From Fasciola hepatica (taxonomy: Eukaryota > Platyhelminthes > Trematoda > Plagiorchiida > Fasciolidae), in contig CANUEZ040000205.1 of NCBI GenBank assembly GCA_948099385.1, forward strand, positions 1,922,001 through 1,986,000: a stretch of 64,000 nt of DNA, written 5' to 3'. The position numbers and the translations under genes were made by a program. This document shows positions 27,484 to 42,200 of this stretch, in pieces. A model generated the notes under the pieces. That model saw only the letters and a program-made list of their open reading frames with translations. It was not told the origin of the DNA and ran no database searches. Position 1 is the stretch's first letter, and each line of letters begins with the position of its first letter.

Positions 27484-27503
27484 ATCAGTTTAGTTTAGTT
27501 TAG
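27484..27503 (+). repeat. Variant pentamer tract ATCAG(TTTAG)3
   Basis: This is the fourth and last TTTAG-type tract, in the unit starting at 27116. All four lie between 20.7 and 27.5 kb, so the variant spread only locally. Confidence 0.9.
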
Positions 27504-28008
27504 AATAGATTTGTATAATATGATTGATCATGCAGCTTGAACGCTCAACTGAGCATTGAAATCCATGGAAGCACTCACTGTACAGCTGTTTCATCCTTGT
27601 TCGGACTCGACTCATCAGCAGTGCACATCGACCGAGCAACCACGGGGACTCCAACAACCGCTGAACCATTGTGAATCGAACATCTTTAACAAAAAATATA
27701 TATCTGGGATGGCTATCAACGCTTTGTTCAAATTATACACTACATCATATATAGCACCCTTCCCAAACTCGCTTCAAATTTGAATGGTAACAATCAGCTT
27801 CGCGCACACCGATCGACTCCTATGATGGATGAATTCTCTGTAGGGGCCTAAGTACAACCAACGCATTTCCAAATGATAAACCTACACAGCTTCCTTACTA
27901 TGCATGCAATTGATTAGTAGTAGGAGATTAGATTAGATTAGATTAGATTAGATTAGGATAGATTTGTATAATATGATTGATCATGCAGCTTGAACGCTCA
28001 ACTGAGCA

Positions 28009-31000
28009 TTGAAATCCATGGAAGCACTCACTGTACAGCTGTTTCATCCTTGTTCGGACTCGACTCATCAGCAGTGCACATCGACCGAGCAACCACGGGG
28101 ACTCCAACAACCGCTGAACCATTGTGAATCGAACAACTTAACAACACAAGGCTATCCGGGATGGCTATCAACGCTTTGTTCAACATCTACACTACATCAT
28201 ATAGCACCCGTCCCAAACTGGCTTCAAATTTGAATGGTAACAACCAGCTTCGCACACCGATCGACTCCTATGATGGATGAATTCTCTGTAGGGGCCTAAG
28301 TACAACCAACGCATTTCCAAATGATAAACCTACACAGTTTCCTTACTATGCATGCAATTGATTAGTAGTAGGAGATTAGATTAGATTAGATTAGATTAGA
28401 ATAGATTTGTATAATTTGATTGATCATGCAGCTTGAACGCTCAACTGAGCATTGAAATCCATGGAAGCACTCACTGTACAGCTGTTTCATCCTTGTTCGG
28501 ACTCGACTCATCAGCAGTGCACATCGACCGAGCAACCACGGGGACTCCAACAACCGCTGAACCATTGTGAATCGAACAACTTAACAACACAAGGCTATCC
28601 GGGATCGCTATCAACGCTTTGTTCAACATCTACGCTCTATAATATACCACCCTTCCCAAACTGGCTTCAAATTTGAATGGTAACAACCAGCTTCGCACAC
28701 CGATCGACTCCTATGATGGATGACTTCTCTGTAGGGGCCTAAGTACAACCAACGCATTCCCAAATGAAAAACCTACACAGCTTCCTTACTATGCATGCTA
28801 CTGATTAGAAGTCGGAGATTAGATTAGATTAGATTAGATTAGATCAGAATAGATTTGTATAATATGATTGATCATGCAGCTTGAACGCTCAACTGAGCAT
28901 TGAAATCCATGGAAGCACTCACTGTACAGCTGTTTCATCCTTGTTCGGACTCGACTCATCAGCAGTGCACATCGACCGAGCAACCACGGGGACTCCAACA
29001 ACCGCTGAACCATTGTGAATCGAACAACTTAAGCACACAAGCCTATCCGGGATGGCTATCAACGCTTTGTTCAACATCTACACTACATCATATAGCACCC
29101 TTCCCAAACTGGCTTCAAATATGAATGGTAACAATCAGCTTCGCGCACACCGATCGACTCCTATGATGGATGACTTCTCTGTAGGGGCCTAAGTACAACC
29201 AACGCATTCCCAAATGAAAAACCTTCACAGCTTCCTTACTATGCATGCAATTGATTAGTAGTAGGAGATTAGATTAGATTAGATTAGAATAGATTTGTAT
29301 AATATGATTGATCATGCAGCTTGAACGCTCAACTGAGCATTGAAATCCATGGAAGCACTCACTGTACAGCTGTTTCATCCTTGTTCGGACTCGACTCATC
29401 AGCAGTGCACATCGACCGAGCAACCACGGGCACTCCAACAACCGCTGAACCATTGTGAATCGAACAACATAACAACACAAGGCTATCCGGGATCGCTATC
29501 AACGCTTTGTTCAACATATACACTACAACATATATAGCACCCTTCCCAAACTGGCTTCAAATTTGATTGGTAACAACCAGCTTCGCGCACACCGATCGAC
29601 TCCTATGATGGATGACTTCTCTGTAGGGGCTTAGTACATCCAACGCATTCCCAAATGATAAACCTACACAGCTTCCTTACTATGCATGCAATTGATTAGT
29701 AGTAGGAGATTAGATTAGATTAGATTAGATTAGATTAGAAAAGATTTGTATAATATGATTGATCATGCAGCTTGAACGCTCAACTGAGCATTGAAATCCA
29801 TAGAAGCGCTCACCGTACAGCTGTTTCATCCTTGTTCGCACTAGACTCATCAGCAGTGCACATCGACCGACCAACCACGGGGACTCCAACAACCGCTGAA
29901 CCATTGTGAATCGAACAACTTAACAACACAAGGCTATCCGGGATGGCTATCAACGCTTTGTTCAACATCTACACTACATCATAAAGCACCCTTCCCAAAC
30001 TGGCTTCAAATTTGAATGGTAACAACCAGCTTCGCGCAGACAGATCGACTCCTATGATGGATGACTTCTCTGTAGGGGCCTAAGTACAACCAACGCATTC
30101 CCAAATGATAAACCTACACAGCTTCCTTACTATGCATGCAATTGATTAGTAGTAGGAGATTAGATTAGATTAGAATAGATTTGTATAATATGATTGATCA
30201 TGCAGCTTGAACGCTCAACTGAGCATTGAAATCCATGGAAGCACTCACTGTACAGCTGTTTCATCCTTGTTCGGACTCGACTCATCAGCAGTGCACATCG
30301 ACCGAGCAACCACGGGGACTCCAACAACCGCTGAACCATTGTGAATCGAACAACTTAACAACACAAGGCTATCCGGGATGGCTATCAACGCTTTGTTCAA
30401 CATCTACACTACATCATATATAGCACCCTTCCCAAACTGGCTTCAAATTTGAATGGTACCATTTAGCTTCCCGCACACCGATCGACTCCTATGATGGATG
30501 ACTTCTCTGTAGGGGCCTGAGTACAACCAACGCATTTCCAAATGATAAACCTACACAGCTTCCTTACTATGCATGCAATTGATTAGTAGTACGAGATTAG
30601 ATTAGATTAGATTAGAATAGATTTGTATAATATGATTGATCATGCAGCTTGAACGCTCAACTGAGCATTGAAATCCATGGAAGCACTCACTGTACAGCTG
30701 TTTCATCCTTGTTCGGACTCGACTCATCAGCAGTGCACATCGACCGAGCAACCACGGGGACTCCAACAACCGCTGAACCATTGTGAATCGAACATCTTTA
30801 ACAAAAAATGTATATCTGGGATGGCTATCAACGCTTTGTTCAACATATACACTACATCATATAGCACCGTTCCCAAACTGGCTTCAAATTTGATTGGTAA
30901 CAACCAGCTTCGCGCACACCGATCGACTCCTACGATGGATGACTTCTCTGTAGGGGCTTAAGTACAACCAACGCATTCCCAAATGAAAAACCTACACAGC

Positions 31001-34000
31001 TTCCTTACTATGCATGCAATTGATTAGTAGTAGGAGATTAGATTAGATTAGATTAGATTAGATTAGAATAGATTTGTATAATATGATTGATCATGCAGCT
31101 TGAACGCTCAACTGAGCATTGAAATCCATGGAAGCATTCACTGTACAGCTGTTTCATCCTTGTTCAGACTCGACTCATCAGCAGTGCACTTCGACCGCGC
31201 AACCACGGGCACTCCAACAACCGCTGAACCATTGTGAATCGAACAACTTCAACAAAAAATATACATCTGGGATGAATATCTACGCTTTGTTGAACATATA
31301 CACTACATCATATAGCACCGTTCCCAAACTGGCTTCAAATTTGAATGCTAACAACCAGCTTCGCGCACACCGATCGACTCCTATGATGGATGACTTCTCT
31401 GTAGGGGCCTAAGTACAACCAACGCATTCCCAAATGATAAACCTACACAGCTTCCTTACTATGCATGCAATTGATTAGTAGTACGAGATTAGATTAGATT
31501 AGATTAGATTAGATTAGATTAGATTAGAATAGATTTGTATAATATGATTGATCATGCAGCTTGAACGCTCAACTGAGCATTGAAATCCATGGAAGCACTC
31601 ACTGTACAGCTGTTTCATCCTTGTTCGGACTCGACTCATCAGCAGTGCACATCAACCGAGCAACCACGGGGACTCCAACAACCGCTGAACCATTGTGAAT
31701 CGAACAACTTAACAACACAAGGCTATCCGGGATGGCTATCAACGCTTTGTTCAACGTCTACACTACATCATATAGCACCCTTCCCAAAATGGCTTCAAAT
31801 TTGAATGGTAACAACCAGCTTCGCGCACACCGATCGACTCCTATGATGGATGACTTCTCTGTAGGGGCCTAAGTACAACCAACGCATTCCCAAATGATTA
31901 ACCTACACAGCTTCCTTACTATGCATGCAATTGATTAGTAGTAGGAGATTAGATTAGATTAGATTAGATTAGAATAGATTTGTATAATATGATTGATCAT
32001 GCAGCTTGAACGCTCAACTGAGCATTGAAATCCATGGAAGCACTCACTGTACAGCTGTTTCATCCTTGCTCGGACTCGACTCATCAGCAGTGCACATCGA
32101 CCGAGCAACCACGGGCACTCCAACAACCGCTGAACCATTGTGAATCGAACAACTCAACAACACAAGGCTATCCGGGATGGCTATCAACGCTTTGTTCAAC
32201 ATCTACACTACATCATATATAGCACCCTTCCCAAACTGGCTTCAAATTTGATTGGTAACAACCAGCTTCGCGCACACCGATCGACTCCTATGATGGATGA
32301 CTTCTCTGTAGGGGCCTAAGTACAACCAATGCATTCCCAAATGAAAAACCTACACAGCTTCCTTACTATGCATGCAATTGATTAGTAGTAGGAGATTAGA
32401 TTAGATTATATTAGATTAGATTTGATTAGATTAGATTTGTATAATATGATTGATCATGCAGCTTGAACGCTCAACTGAGCATTGAAATCCATGGAAGCAC
32501 TCACTGTACAGCTGTTTCATCCTTGTTCGGACTCGACTCATCAGCAGTGCACATCGACCGAGCAACCACGGGGACTCCAACAACCGCTGAACCATTGTGA
32601 ATCGAACAACCCAACAACACAAGGCTATCCGGGATGGCTATCAACGCTTTGTTCAACATCTACACTACATCATATAGCACCCTTCCCAAACTGGCTTCAA
32701 ATTTGAATGGTAACAACCAGCTTCGCGCACACCGATCGACTCCTATGATGGATGAATTCTCTGTAGGGGCCTAAGTACAACCAACGCATTCCCAAATGAT
32801 AAACCTACACAGCTTCCTTACTATGCATGCAATTGATTAGTAGTAGGAGATTAGATTAGATTAGATTTGATAAGATTAGATTAGATTAGAATAGATTTGT
32901 ATAATATGATTGATCATGCAGCTTGAACGCTCAACTGAGCATTGAAATCCATGGAAGCACTCACTGTACAGCTGTTTCATCCTTGTTCGGACTCGACTCA
33001 TCAGCAGTGCACATCGACTGAGCAACCACGGGGACTCCAACAACCGCTGAACCATTGTGAATCGAACAACTTAACAACACAAGGCAATCCGGGATGGCTA
33101 TCAACGCTTTGTTCAACATCTACACTACATCATATATAGCACCCTTCCCAAACTGGCTTCAAATTTGATTGGTAACAACCAGCTTCGCGCACACCGATCG
33201 ACTCCTATGATGGATGACTTCTCTGTAGGGGCCTAAATTCAACCAACGCATTCCCAAATGATAAACCTACACAGCTTCCTTACTATGCATGCAATTGATT
33301 AGTAGTAGGAGATTAGATTAGATTAGATTAGATTAGATTAGAATAGATTTGTATATTTTGATTGATCATGCAGCTTGAACAATCAACTGAGCATTGAAAT
33401 CCATGGAAGCACTCACTGTACAGCTGTTTCATCCTTGTTCGGACTCGACTCATCAGCAGTGCACATCGACCGAGCAACCACGGGGACTCCAACAACCGCT
33501 GAACCATTGTGAATCGAACAACTTAACAACATAAGGCTATCCGGGATCGATATCAACGCTTTGTTCAACATCTACACTACATCATATATAGCACCCTTCC
33601 CAAACTGGCTTCAAATTTGAATGGTAACAACCAGCTTTGCACACACCGATCGACTCCTATGATGGATGACTTCTCTGTAGGGGCCTAAGTACAACCAACG
33701 CATTCCCAAATGATAAACCTACACAGCTTCCTTACTATGCATGCAAATGATTAGTAGTAGGAGATTAGATAAGATAAGATTAGATTAGATTAGATTAGAA
33801 TAGATTTGTATGATATGATTGATCATGCAGCTTGAACGCTCAACTGAGCATTGAAATCCATAGAAGCACTCACTGTACAGCTGTTTCATCCTTGTTCGGA
33901 CTCGACTCATCAGCAGTGCACATCGACCGAGCAACCACGGGGACTCCAACAACCGCTGAACCATTGTGAATCGAACAACTTAACAACACAAGGCTATCCG

Positions 34001-34757
34001 GGATGGCTATCTACGCTTTGTTGAACATCTACACTACATCATATATAGCAGCCTTCCCAAACTGGCTTCAAATTTGAATGGTAACAACCAGCTTCGCGCA
34101 CACTGATCGACTCCTATGATGGATGACTTCTCTGTAGGGGCCTAAGTACAACCAACGCATTCCCAAATGATAAACCTACACAGCTTCCTTACTATGCATG
34201 CAATTGATTAGTAGTAGGAGATTAGATTAGATTAGATTAGATTAGATTAGAATAGATTTGTATAATATGATTGATCATGCAGCTTGAACGCTCAACTGAG
34301 CATTGAAATCCATGGAAGCGCTCACCGTACAGCTGTTTCATCCTTGTTCGCACTAGACTCATCAGCAGTGCACATCGTCCGAGCAACCACGAGCACTCCA
34401 ACAACCGCTGAACCATTGTGAATCGAACAACTTAACAACACGAGGCTATCCGGGATGCCTATCAACGCTTTGTTCAACATCTACACTACATCATATAGCA
34501 CCCTTCCCAAACTGGCTTCAAATTTGAATGCTAACAACCAGCTTCGCGCACACCGATCGACTCCTATGATGGATGACTTCTCTGTAGGGGCCTAAGTACA
34601 ACCAACGCATTCCCAAATGATAAACCTACACAGCTTCCTTACTATGCATGCAATTGATTAGTAGTACGAGATTAGATTAGATTAGATTAGATTAGATTAG
34701 ATTAGAATAGATTTGTATAATATGATTGATCATGCAGCTTGAACGCTCAACTGAGCA
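28009..34757 (+). repeat. Sector 8: units 63-77, mixed canonical and last class 3 units
   Basis: Unit starts are 28009, 28452, 28900, 29340, 29791, 30226, 30668, 31119, 31580, 32025, 32482, 32942, 33394, 33851 and 34303. Units 69 and 70 are class 3; unit 70 is modified (ATACATCTGGGATGAATATC). Units 67 and 77 share GCGCTCACCGTACAG and TTCGCACTAGACTC. Unit 76 shares CTACGCTTTGTTGAAC and ATAGCAGCCTTCCC with unit 59. Units 63 and 64 lack two bases at CTTCGCACACCG. Units 72-73 have irregular tracts with ATTAT, ATTTG and ATAAG. Confidence 0.9.
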
Positions 34758-36546
34758 TTGAAATCCATGGAAGCACTCACTGTACAGTTGTTCCATCCTT
34801 GTTCGGACTCGACTCATCAGCAGTGCACATCGACCGAGCAACCACGGGGACTCCAACAACCGCTGAACTATTGTGAATCGAACAACTCAACAACACAAGA
34901 CTAAGCGGAGTTCCTATCAACGCTTTGTTCAACATCTACACTACATCCTATAGCACCGTTCCCAAACTGGCTTCAAATTTGAATGGTAAGAACCAGCTTC
35001 GCGCACACTGATCGACTCCTATGATGCATGAATTCTCTGTAGGGGCCTCAGTACAACCAACGCATTCCCAAATGATAAACCTACACAGCTTCCTTACTAT
35101 GCATGCAATTGATTAGTAGTAGGAGATTAGATTGGATTAGATTAGATTAGATTAGATTAGGATAGATTTGTATAATTTGTTTGATCATGCAGCTTGAACG
35201 CTCAACTGAGCATTGAAATCCATGGAAGCACTCACTGTACAGCTGTTTCATCCTTGTTCGGACTCGACTCATCAGCAGTGCACATCGACCGAGCAACCAC
35301 GGGGACTCCAACAACCGCTGAACCATTGTGAATCGAACAACTTAACAACACAAGGCTATCCGGGATGGCTATCAACGCTTTGTTCAACATCTACACTACA
35401 TCATATATAGCACCCTTCCCAAACTGGCTTCAAATTTGAATGGTAACAACCAGCTTCGCGCACACCGATCGACTCCTATGATGGATGAATTCTCTGTAGG
35501 GGCCTAAGTACAACCAACGCATTCCCAAATGTTAAACCTACACAGCTTCCTTACTATGCATGCAATTGATTAGTAGTACGAGATTAGATTAGATTAGATT
35601 AGATTAGAATAGATTTGTATAATATGATTGATCATGCAGCTTGAACGCTCAACTGAGCATTGAAATCCATGGAAGCACTCACTGTACAGCTGTTTCATCC
35701 TTGTTCGGACTCGACTCATCAGCAGTGCACATCGACCGAGCAACCACGGGGACTCCAACAACCGCTGAACCATTGTGAATCGAACAACTTAACAACACAA
35801 GGCTATCCGGGATCGATATCAACGCTTTGTTCAACATCTACACTACATCATATATAGCACCCTTCCCAAACTCGCTTCAAATTTGAATGGTAACAACCAG
35901 CTTCGCGCACACCGATCGACTCCTATGATGGATGACTTCTCTGTAGGGGCCTAAGTACAACCAACGCATTCCCAAATGATAAACCTACACAGCTTCCTTA
36001 CTATGCATGCAATTGATTAGTAGTAGGAGATTAGATTAGATTAGATTAGATTAGAATAGATTTGTATAATATGATTGATCATGCAGCTTGAACGCTCAAC
36101 TGAGCATTGAAATCCATGGAAGCACTCAGTGTACAGCTGTTTCATCCTTGTTCGGACTCGACTCATCAGCAGTGCACATCGACCGAGCAACCACGGGCAC
36201 TCCAACAACCGCTGAACTATTGTGAATCGAACAACTTAACAACATAAGGCTATCCGGGATCAATATCAACGCTTTGTTCAACATCTACACTACATCATAT
36301 AGCACCCTTCCCAAACTGGCTTCAAATTTGAATGGTAACAACCAGCTTTGCGCACACCGATCGACTCCTATGATGGATGACTTCTCTGTAGCTGCCTAAG
36401 TACAACCAACGCATTCCCAAATGATAAACCTACACAGCTTCCTTACTATGCATGCAATTGATTAGTAGTAGGAGATTAGATTAGATTAGATTAGAATAGA
36501 TTTGTATAATATGATTGATCATGCAGCTTGAACAATCAACTGAGCA

Positions 36547-39251
36547 TTGAAATCCATAGAAGCACTCACTGTACAGCTGTTTCATCCTTGTTCGGACTCG
36601 ACTCATCAGCAGTGCACATCGACCGAGCAACCACGGGGACTCCAACAACCGCTGAACCATTGTGAATCGAACAACTTAACAACACAAGGCTATCCGGGAT
36701 GGCTATCAACGCTTTGTTCAACATCTACACTACATCATATATAGCACCCTTCCCAAACTGGCTTCAAATTTGAATGGTAACAACCAGCTTCGCGCACACC
36801 GATCGACTCCTATGATGGATAACTTCTCTGTAGGGGCCTAAGTACAACCAACGCATTCCCAAATGATAAACCTACACAGCTTCCTTACTATGCATGCAAT
36901 TGATTAGTTGTAGGAGATTAGATTAGATTAGATTAGAATAGATTTGTATAATATGATTGATCATGCAGCTTGAACGCTCAACTGAGCATTGAAATCCATG
37001 GAAGCACTCACTGTACAGCTGTTTCATCCTTGTTCGGACTCGACTCATCAGCAGTGCACATCGACCGAGCAACCACGGGCACTCCAACAACCGCTGAACC
37101 ATTGTGAATCGAACAACTTAAGCACACAAGCCTATCCGGGATGGCTATCAACGCTTTGTTCAACATCTACACTACAACATATATAGCACCCTTCCCAAAC
37201 TGGCTTCAAATTTGATTGGTAACAACCAGCTTCGCGCACACCGATCGACTCCTATGATGGATGACTTCTCTGTAGGGGCCTAAGTACAACCAACGCATTC
37301 CCAAATGAAAAACCTACACAGCTTCTTTACTATGCATGCAATTGATTAGTAGTACGAGATTAGATTAGATTAGATTAGATTAGATTAGATTAGATTAGAA
37401 TAGATTTGTATAATATGATTGATCATGCAGCTTGAACGCTCAACTGAGCATTGAAATCCATGGAAGCACTCACTGTACAGCTGTTTCATCCTTGTTCGGA
37501 CTCGACTCATCAGCAGTGCACATCGACCGAGCAACCACGGGGACTCCAACAACCGCTGAACTATTGTGAATCGAACAACTCAACATCACAAGACTAAACG
37601 GAGTTCCTTTCAACGCTTTGTTCAACATCTACACTACATGAAACAGCATCCTTCACAAACTTCAAATTTGATTGGTAACAATCAGCTTCGCGCACACCGA
37701 TCGACTCCTATGATGGATGACTTCTCTGTAGGGGCCTAAGTACAACCAACGCATTCCCAAATGAACAACCTACACAGCTTCCTTACTATGCATGCAATTG
37801 ATTAGTAGTAGGAGATTAGATTAGATTAGATTAGATTAGATTAGATTAGAATAGATTTGTATAATATGATTGATCATGCAGCTTGAACGCTCAACTGAGC
37901 ATTGAAATCCATGGAAGCACTCACTGTACAGCTGTTTCATCCTTGTTCGGACTCGACTCATCAGCAGTGCACATCGACCGAGCAACCACGGGGACTCCAA
38001 CAACCGCTGAACCATTGTGAATCGAACAACTTAACAACACAAGGCTATCCGGGATGGCTATCAACGCTTTGTTCAACATCTACACTACATCATATATAGC
38101 ACCCTTCCCAAACTGGCTTCAAATTTCAATGGTAACAACCAGCTTCGCGCACACCGATCGACTCCTATGATGGATAACTTCTCTGTAGGGGCCTAAGTAC
38201 AACCAACGCATTCCCAAATGATAAACCTACACAGCTTCCTTACTATGCATGCAATTGATTAGTTGTAGGAGATTAGATTAGATTAGATTAGAATAGATTT
38301 GTATAATATGATTGATCATGCAGCTTGAACGCTCAACTGAGCATTGAAATCCATGGAAGCACTCACTGTACAGCTGTTTCATCCTTGTTCGGACTCGACT
38401 CATCAGCAGTGCACATCGACCGAGCAACCACGGGCACTCCAACAACCGCTGAACCATTGTGAATCGAACAACTTAACAACACAAGGCTATCCGGGATGGC
38501 TATCAACGCTTTGTTCAACATCTACACTACAACATATATAGCACCCTTCCCAAACTGGCTTCAAATTTGAATGGTAACAACCAGCTTCGCGCACACCGAT
38601 CGACTCCTATGATGGATGACTTCTCTGTAGGGGCCTAAGTACAACCAACGCATTCCCAAATGAAAAACCTACACAGCTTCCTTACTATGCATGCAATTGA
38701 TTAGTAGTACGAGATTAGATTAGATTAGATTAGATTAGATTAGATTAGAATAGATTTGTATAATATGATTGATCATGCAGCTTGAACGCTCAACTGAGCA
38801 TTGAAATCCATGGAAGCACTCACTGTACAGCTGTTTCATCCTTGTTCGGACTCGACTCATCAGCAGTGCACATCGACCGAGCAACCACGGGGACTCCAAC
38901 AACCGCTGAACTATTGTGAATCGAACAACTCAACATCACATGACTAAATGGAGTTCCTTTCAACGCTTTGTTCAACATCTACACTACATGAAACAGCATC
39001 CTTCACAAACTTCAATTTTGATTGGTAACAATCAGCTTCGCGCACACCGATCGACTCCTATGATGGATGACTTCTCTGTAGGGGCCTAAGTACAACCAAC
39101 GCATTCCCAAATGAACAACCTACACAGCTTCCTTACTATGCATGCAATTGATTAGTAGTAGGAGATTAGATTAGATTAGATTAGATTAGATTAGATTAGA
39201 ATAGATTTGTATAATATGATTGATCATGCAGCTTGAACGCTCAACTGAGCA
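36547..39251 (+). repeat. Trimeric duplication (82-84 versus 85-87), period ~1,350-1,355 bp
   Basis: Paired starts are 36547/37902 and 36989/38344 (both 1,355 apart) and 37451/38801 (1,350 apart). Length series are 442-462-451 and 442-457-451. Shared rare markers are GATGGATAACTTC and GATTAGTTGTAGG in the first members, ACTACAACATATATAGC in the second, and class 4 with ATGAAACAGCATCC in the third. The 5-bp length change is one ATTAG copy in the second member. Confidence 0.88.
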
Positions 39252-42200
39252 TTGAAATCCATGGAAGCACTCACTGTACAGCTGTTTCATCCTTGTTCGG
39301 ACTCGACTCATCAGCAGTGCACATCGACCGAGCAACCACGGGGACTCCAACAACCGCTGAACCATTGTGAATCGAACAACTTAACAACACAAGGCTATCC
39401 GCGATGGCTCTCAACGCTTTGTTCAACATCTACACTACATCATATAGCACCCTTCCCAAACTGGCTTCAAATTTGAATGGTAACAATCAGCTCCGCGCAC
39501 ACCGATAGACTCCTATGATGGATGACTTCTCTGTAGGGGCCTAAGTACAACCAACGCATTCCCAAATGAAAAACCTACACAGCTTCCTTACTATGCATGC
39601 AATTGATTAGTAGTAGGCGATTAGATTAGATCAGATTAGATTAGATTAGATTAGATTAGATTAGAATAGATTTGTATGATATGATTGAACATGCAGCTTG
39701 AACGCTCAACTGAGCATTGAAATCCATGGAAGCACTCACTGTACAGCTGTTTCATCCTTGTTCGGACTCGACTCATCAGCAGTGCACATCGACCGAGCAA
39801 CCACGGGGACTCCAACAACCGCTGAACCATTGTGAATCGAACAACTTACCAACACACAACTATCCGTGATGGCTCTCAACGCTTTGTTCAACATCTACAC
39901 TACATCATATAGCACCCTTCCCAAACTGGCTTCAAATTTCAATGGTAACAACCAGCTTCGCGCACACCGATCGACTCCTATGATGGATGACTTCTCTGTA
40001 GGGGCCTAAGTACAACCAACGCATTCCCAAATGAAAAACCTACACAGCTTCATTACTATGCATGCAATTGATTAGTAGTAGGAGATTAGATTAGATTAGA
40101 TTAGATTAGATTAGATTAGGATAGATTTGTATAATACGATTGATCATGCAGCTTGAACAATCAACTGAGCATTGAAATCCATGGAAGCACTCATTGTACA
40201 GCTGTTTCATCCTTGTTCGGACTCAACTCATCAGCAGTGCATATCGACCGAGCAACCACTGGGACTCCAACAACCGCTGAACCATTGTGAATCGAACAAC
40301 TCATCAACACAAGACTAAACGATGTGCCTATCAACGCTTTGTTCAACATCTACACTACAACATATATAGCACCCTTCCCAAACTGGCTTCAAATTTGATT
40401 GGTAACAACCAGCTTCGCGCACACCGATCGACTCCTATGATGGATGACTTCTCTGTAGGGGCCTAAGTACAACCAACGCATTCCCAAATGAAAAACCTAC
40501 ACAGCTTCCTTACTATGCATGCAATTGATTAGTAGTACGAGATTAGATTAGATTAGATTAGATTAGATTAGATTAGAATAGATTTGTATAATATGATTGA
40601 TCATGCAGCTTGAACGCTCAACTGAGCATTGAAATCCATGGAAGCACTCACTGTACAGCTGTTTCATCCTTGTTCGGACTCGACTCATCAGCAGTGCACA
40701 TCGACCGAGCAACCACGGGGACTCCAACAACCGCTGAACTATTGTGAATCGAACAACTCAACATCACAAGACTAAACGGAGTTCCTTTCAACGCTTTGTT
40801 CAACATCTACACTACATGAAACAGCATCCTTCACAAACTTCAAATTTGATTGGTAACAATCAGCTTCGCGCACACCGATCGACTCCTATGATGGATGACT
40901 TCTCTGTAGGGGCCTAAGTACAACCAACGCATTCCCAAAAGAACAACCTACACAGCTTCCTTACTATGCATGCAATTGATTAGTAGTAGGAGATTAGATT
41001 AGATTAGATTAGATTAGAATAGATTTGTATAATATGATTGATCATGCAGCTTGAACGCTCAACTGAGCATTGAAATCCATGGAAGCACTCACTGTACAGC
41101 TGTTTCATCCTTGTTCGGACTCGACTCATCAGCAGTGCACATCGACCGAGCAACCACGGGGACTCCAACAACCGCTGAACTATTGTGAATCGAACAACTC
41201 AACAACAGAAGACTACACGGAGTTCCTTTCAACGCTTTGTTCAACATCTACACTACATGATATAGCACCCTTCCCAAACTGGCTTCAAATTTGATTGGTA
41301 ACAATCAGCTCCGCGCACACCGATAGACTCCTATGATGGATGACTTCTCTGTAGGGGCCTAAGTACAACCAACGCATTCCCAAATGAAAAACCTACACAG
41401 CTTCCTTACTATGCATGCAATTGATTAGTAGTAGGAGATTAGATTAGATCAGATTAGATTAGATTAGATTAGATTAGATTAGAATAGATTTGTATGATAT
41501 GTTTGAACATGCAGCTTGAACGCTCAACTGAGCATTGAAATCCATGGAAGCACTCACTGTACAGCTGTTTCATCCTTGTTCGGACTCGACTCATCAGCAG
41601 TGCACATCGACCGAGCAACCACGGGGACTCCAACAACCGCTGAACCATTGTGAATCGAACAACTTACCAACACACAACTATCCGTGATGGCTCTCAACGC
41701 GTTGTTCAACATCTACACTACATCATATAGCACCCTTCCCAAACTGGCTTCAAATTTCAATGGTAACAACCAGCTTCGCGCACACCGATCGACTCCTATG
41801 ATGGATGACTTCTCTGTAGGGGCCTAAGTACAACCAACGCATTCCCAAATGAAAAACTTACACAGCTTCATTACTATGCATGCAATTGATTAGTAGTAGG
41901 AGATTAGATTAGATTAGATTAGATTAGATTAGATTAGGATAGATTTGTATAATACGATTGATCATGCAGCTTGAACAATCAACTGAGCATTGAAATCCAT
42001 GGAAGCACTCATTGTACAGCTGTTTCATCCTTGTTCGGACTCAACTCATCAGCAGTGCATATCGACCGAGCAACCACTGGGACTCCAACAACCGCTGAAC
42101 CATTGTGAATCGAACAACTCATCAACACAAGACTAAACGATGTGCCTATCAACGCTTTGTTCAACATCTACACTACATCAAATATAGCACCGTTCCCAAA

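Larger units (their letters stand above)
22633..28008 (+). repeat. Sector 7: units 51-62, class 3 units and overlapping duplications
   Basis: Unit starts are 22633, 23084, 23524, 23971, 24426, 24866, 25311, 25766, 26217, 26669, 27116 and 27556. Units 51, 58 and 62 are class 3 (CATCTTTAACAAAAAATGTA, or AATATA in 62). Units 52 and 59 begin after CAGCTTAAACGTTC. Units 53, 56 and 60 share CAATCAGCTTCGC, CCTACGATGG and AAGTAAAACC. Units 54 and 57 share CGCTGGACC, AGCAACGTTCC and CCTTTGATGG. Confidence 0.9.

Noticed and set aside
20765..27503. Assembly error as the cause of the TTTAG tracts
   Set aside because: The tracts occur in four units with different surrounding haplotypes, and one has an additional internal change (TTTAA). 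A sequencing or assembly slip is therefore unlikely, though reads were not available.
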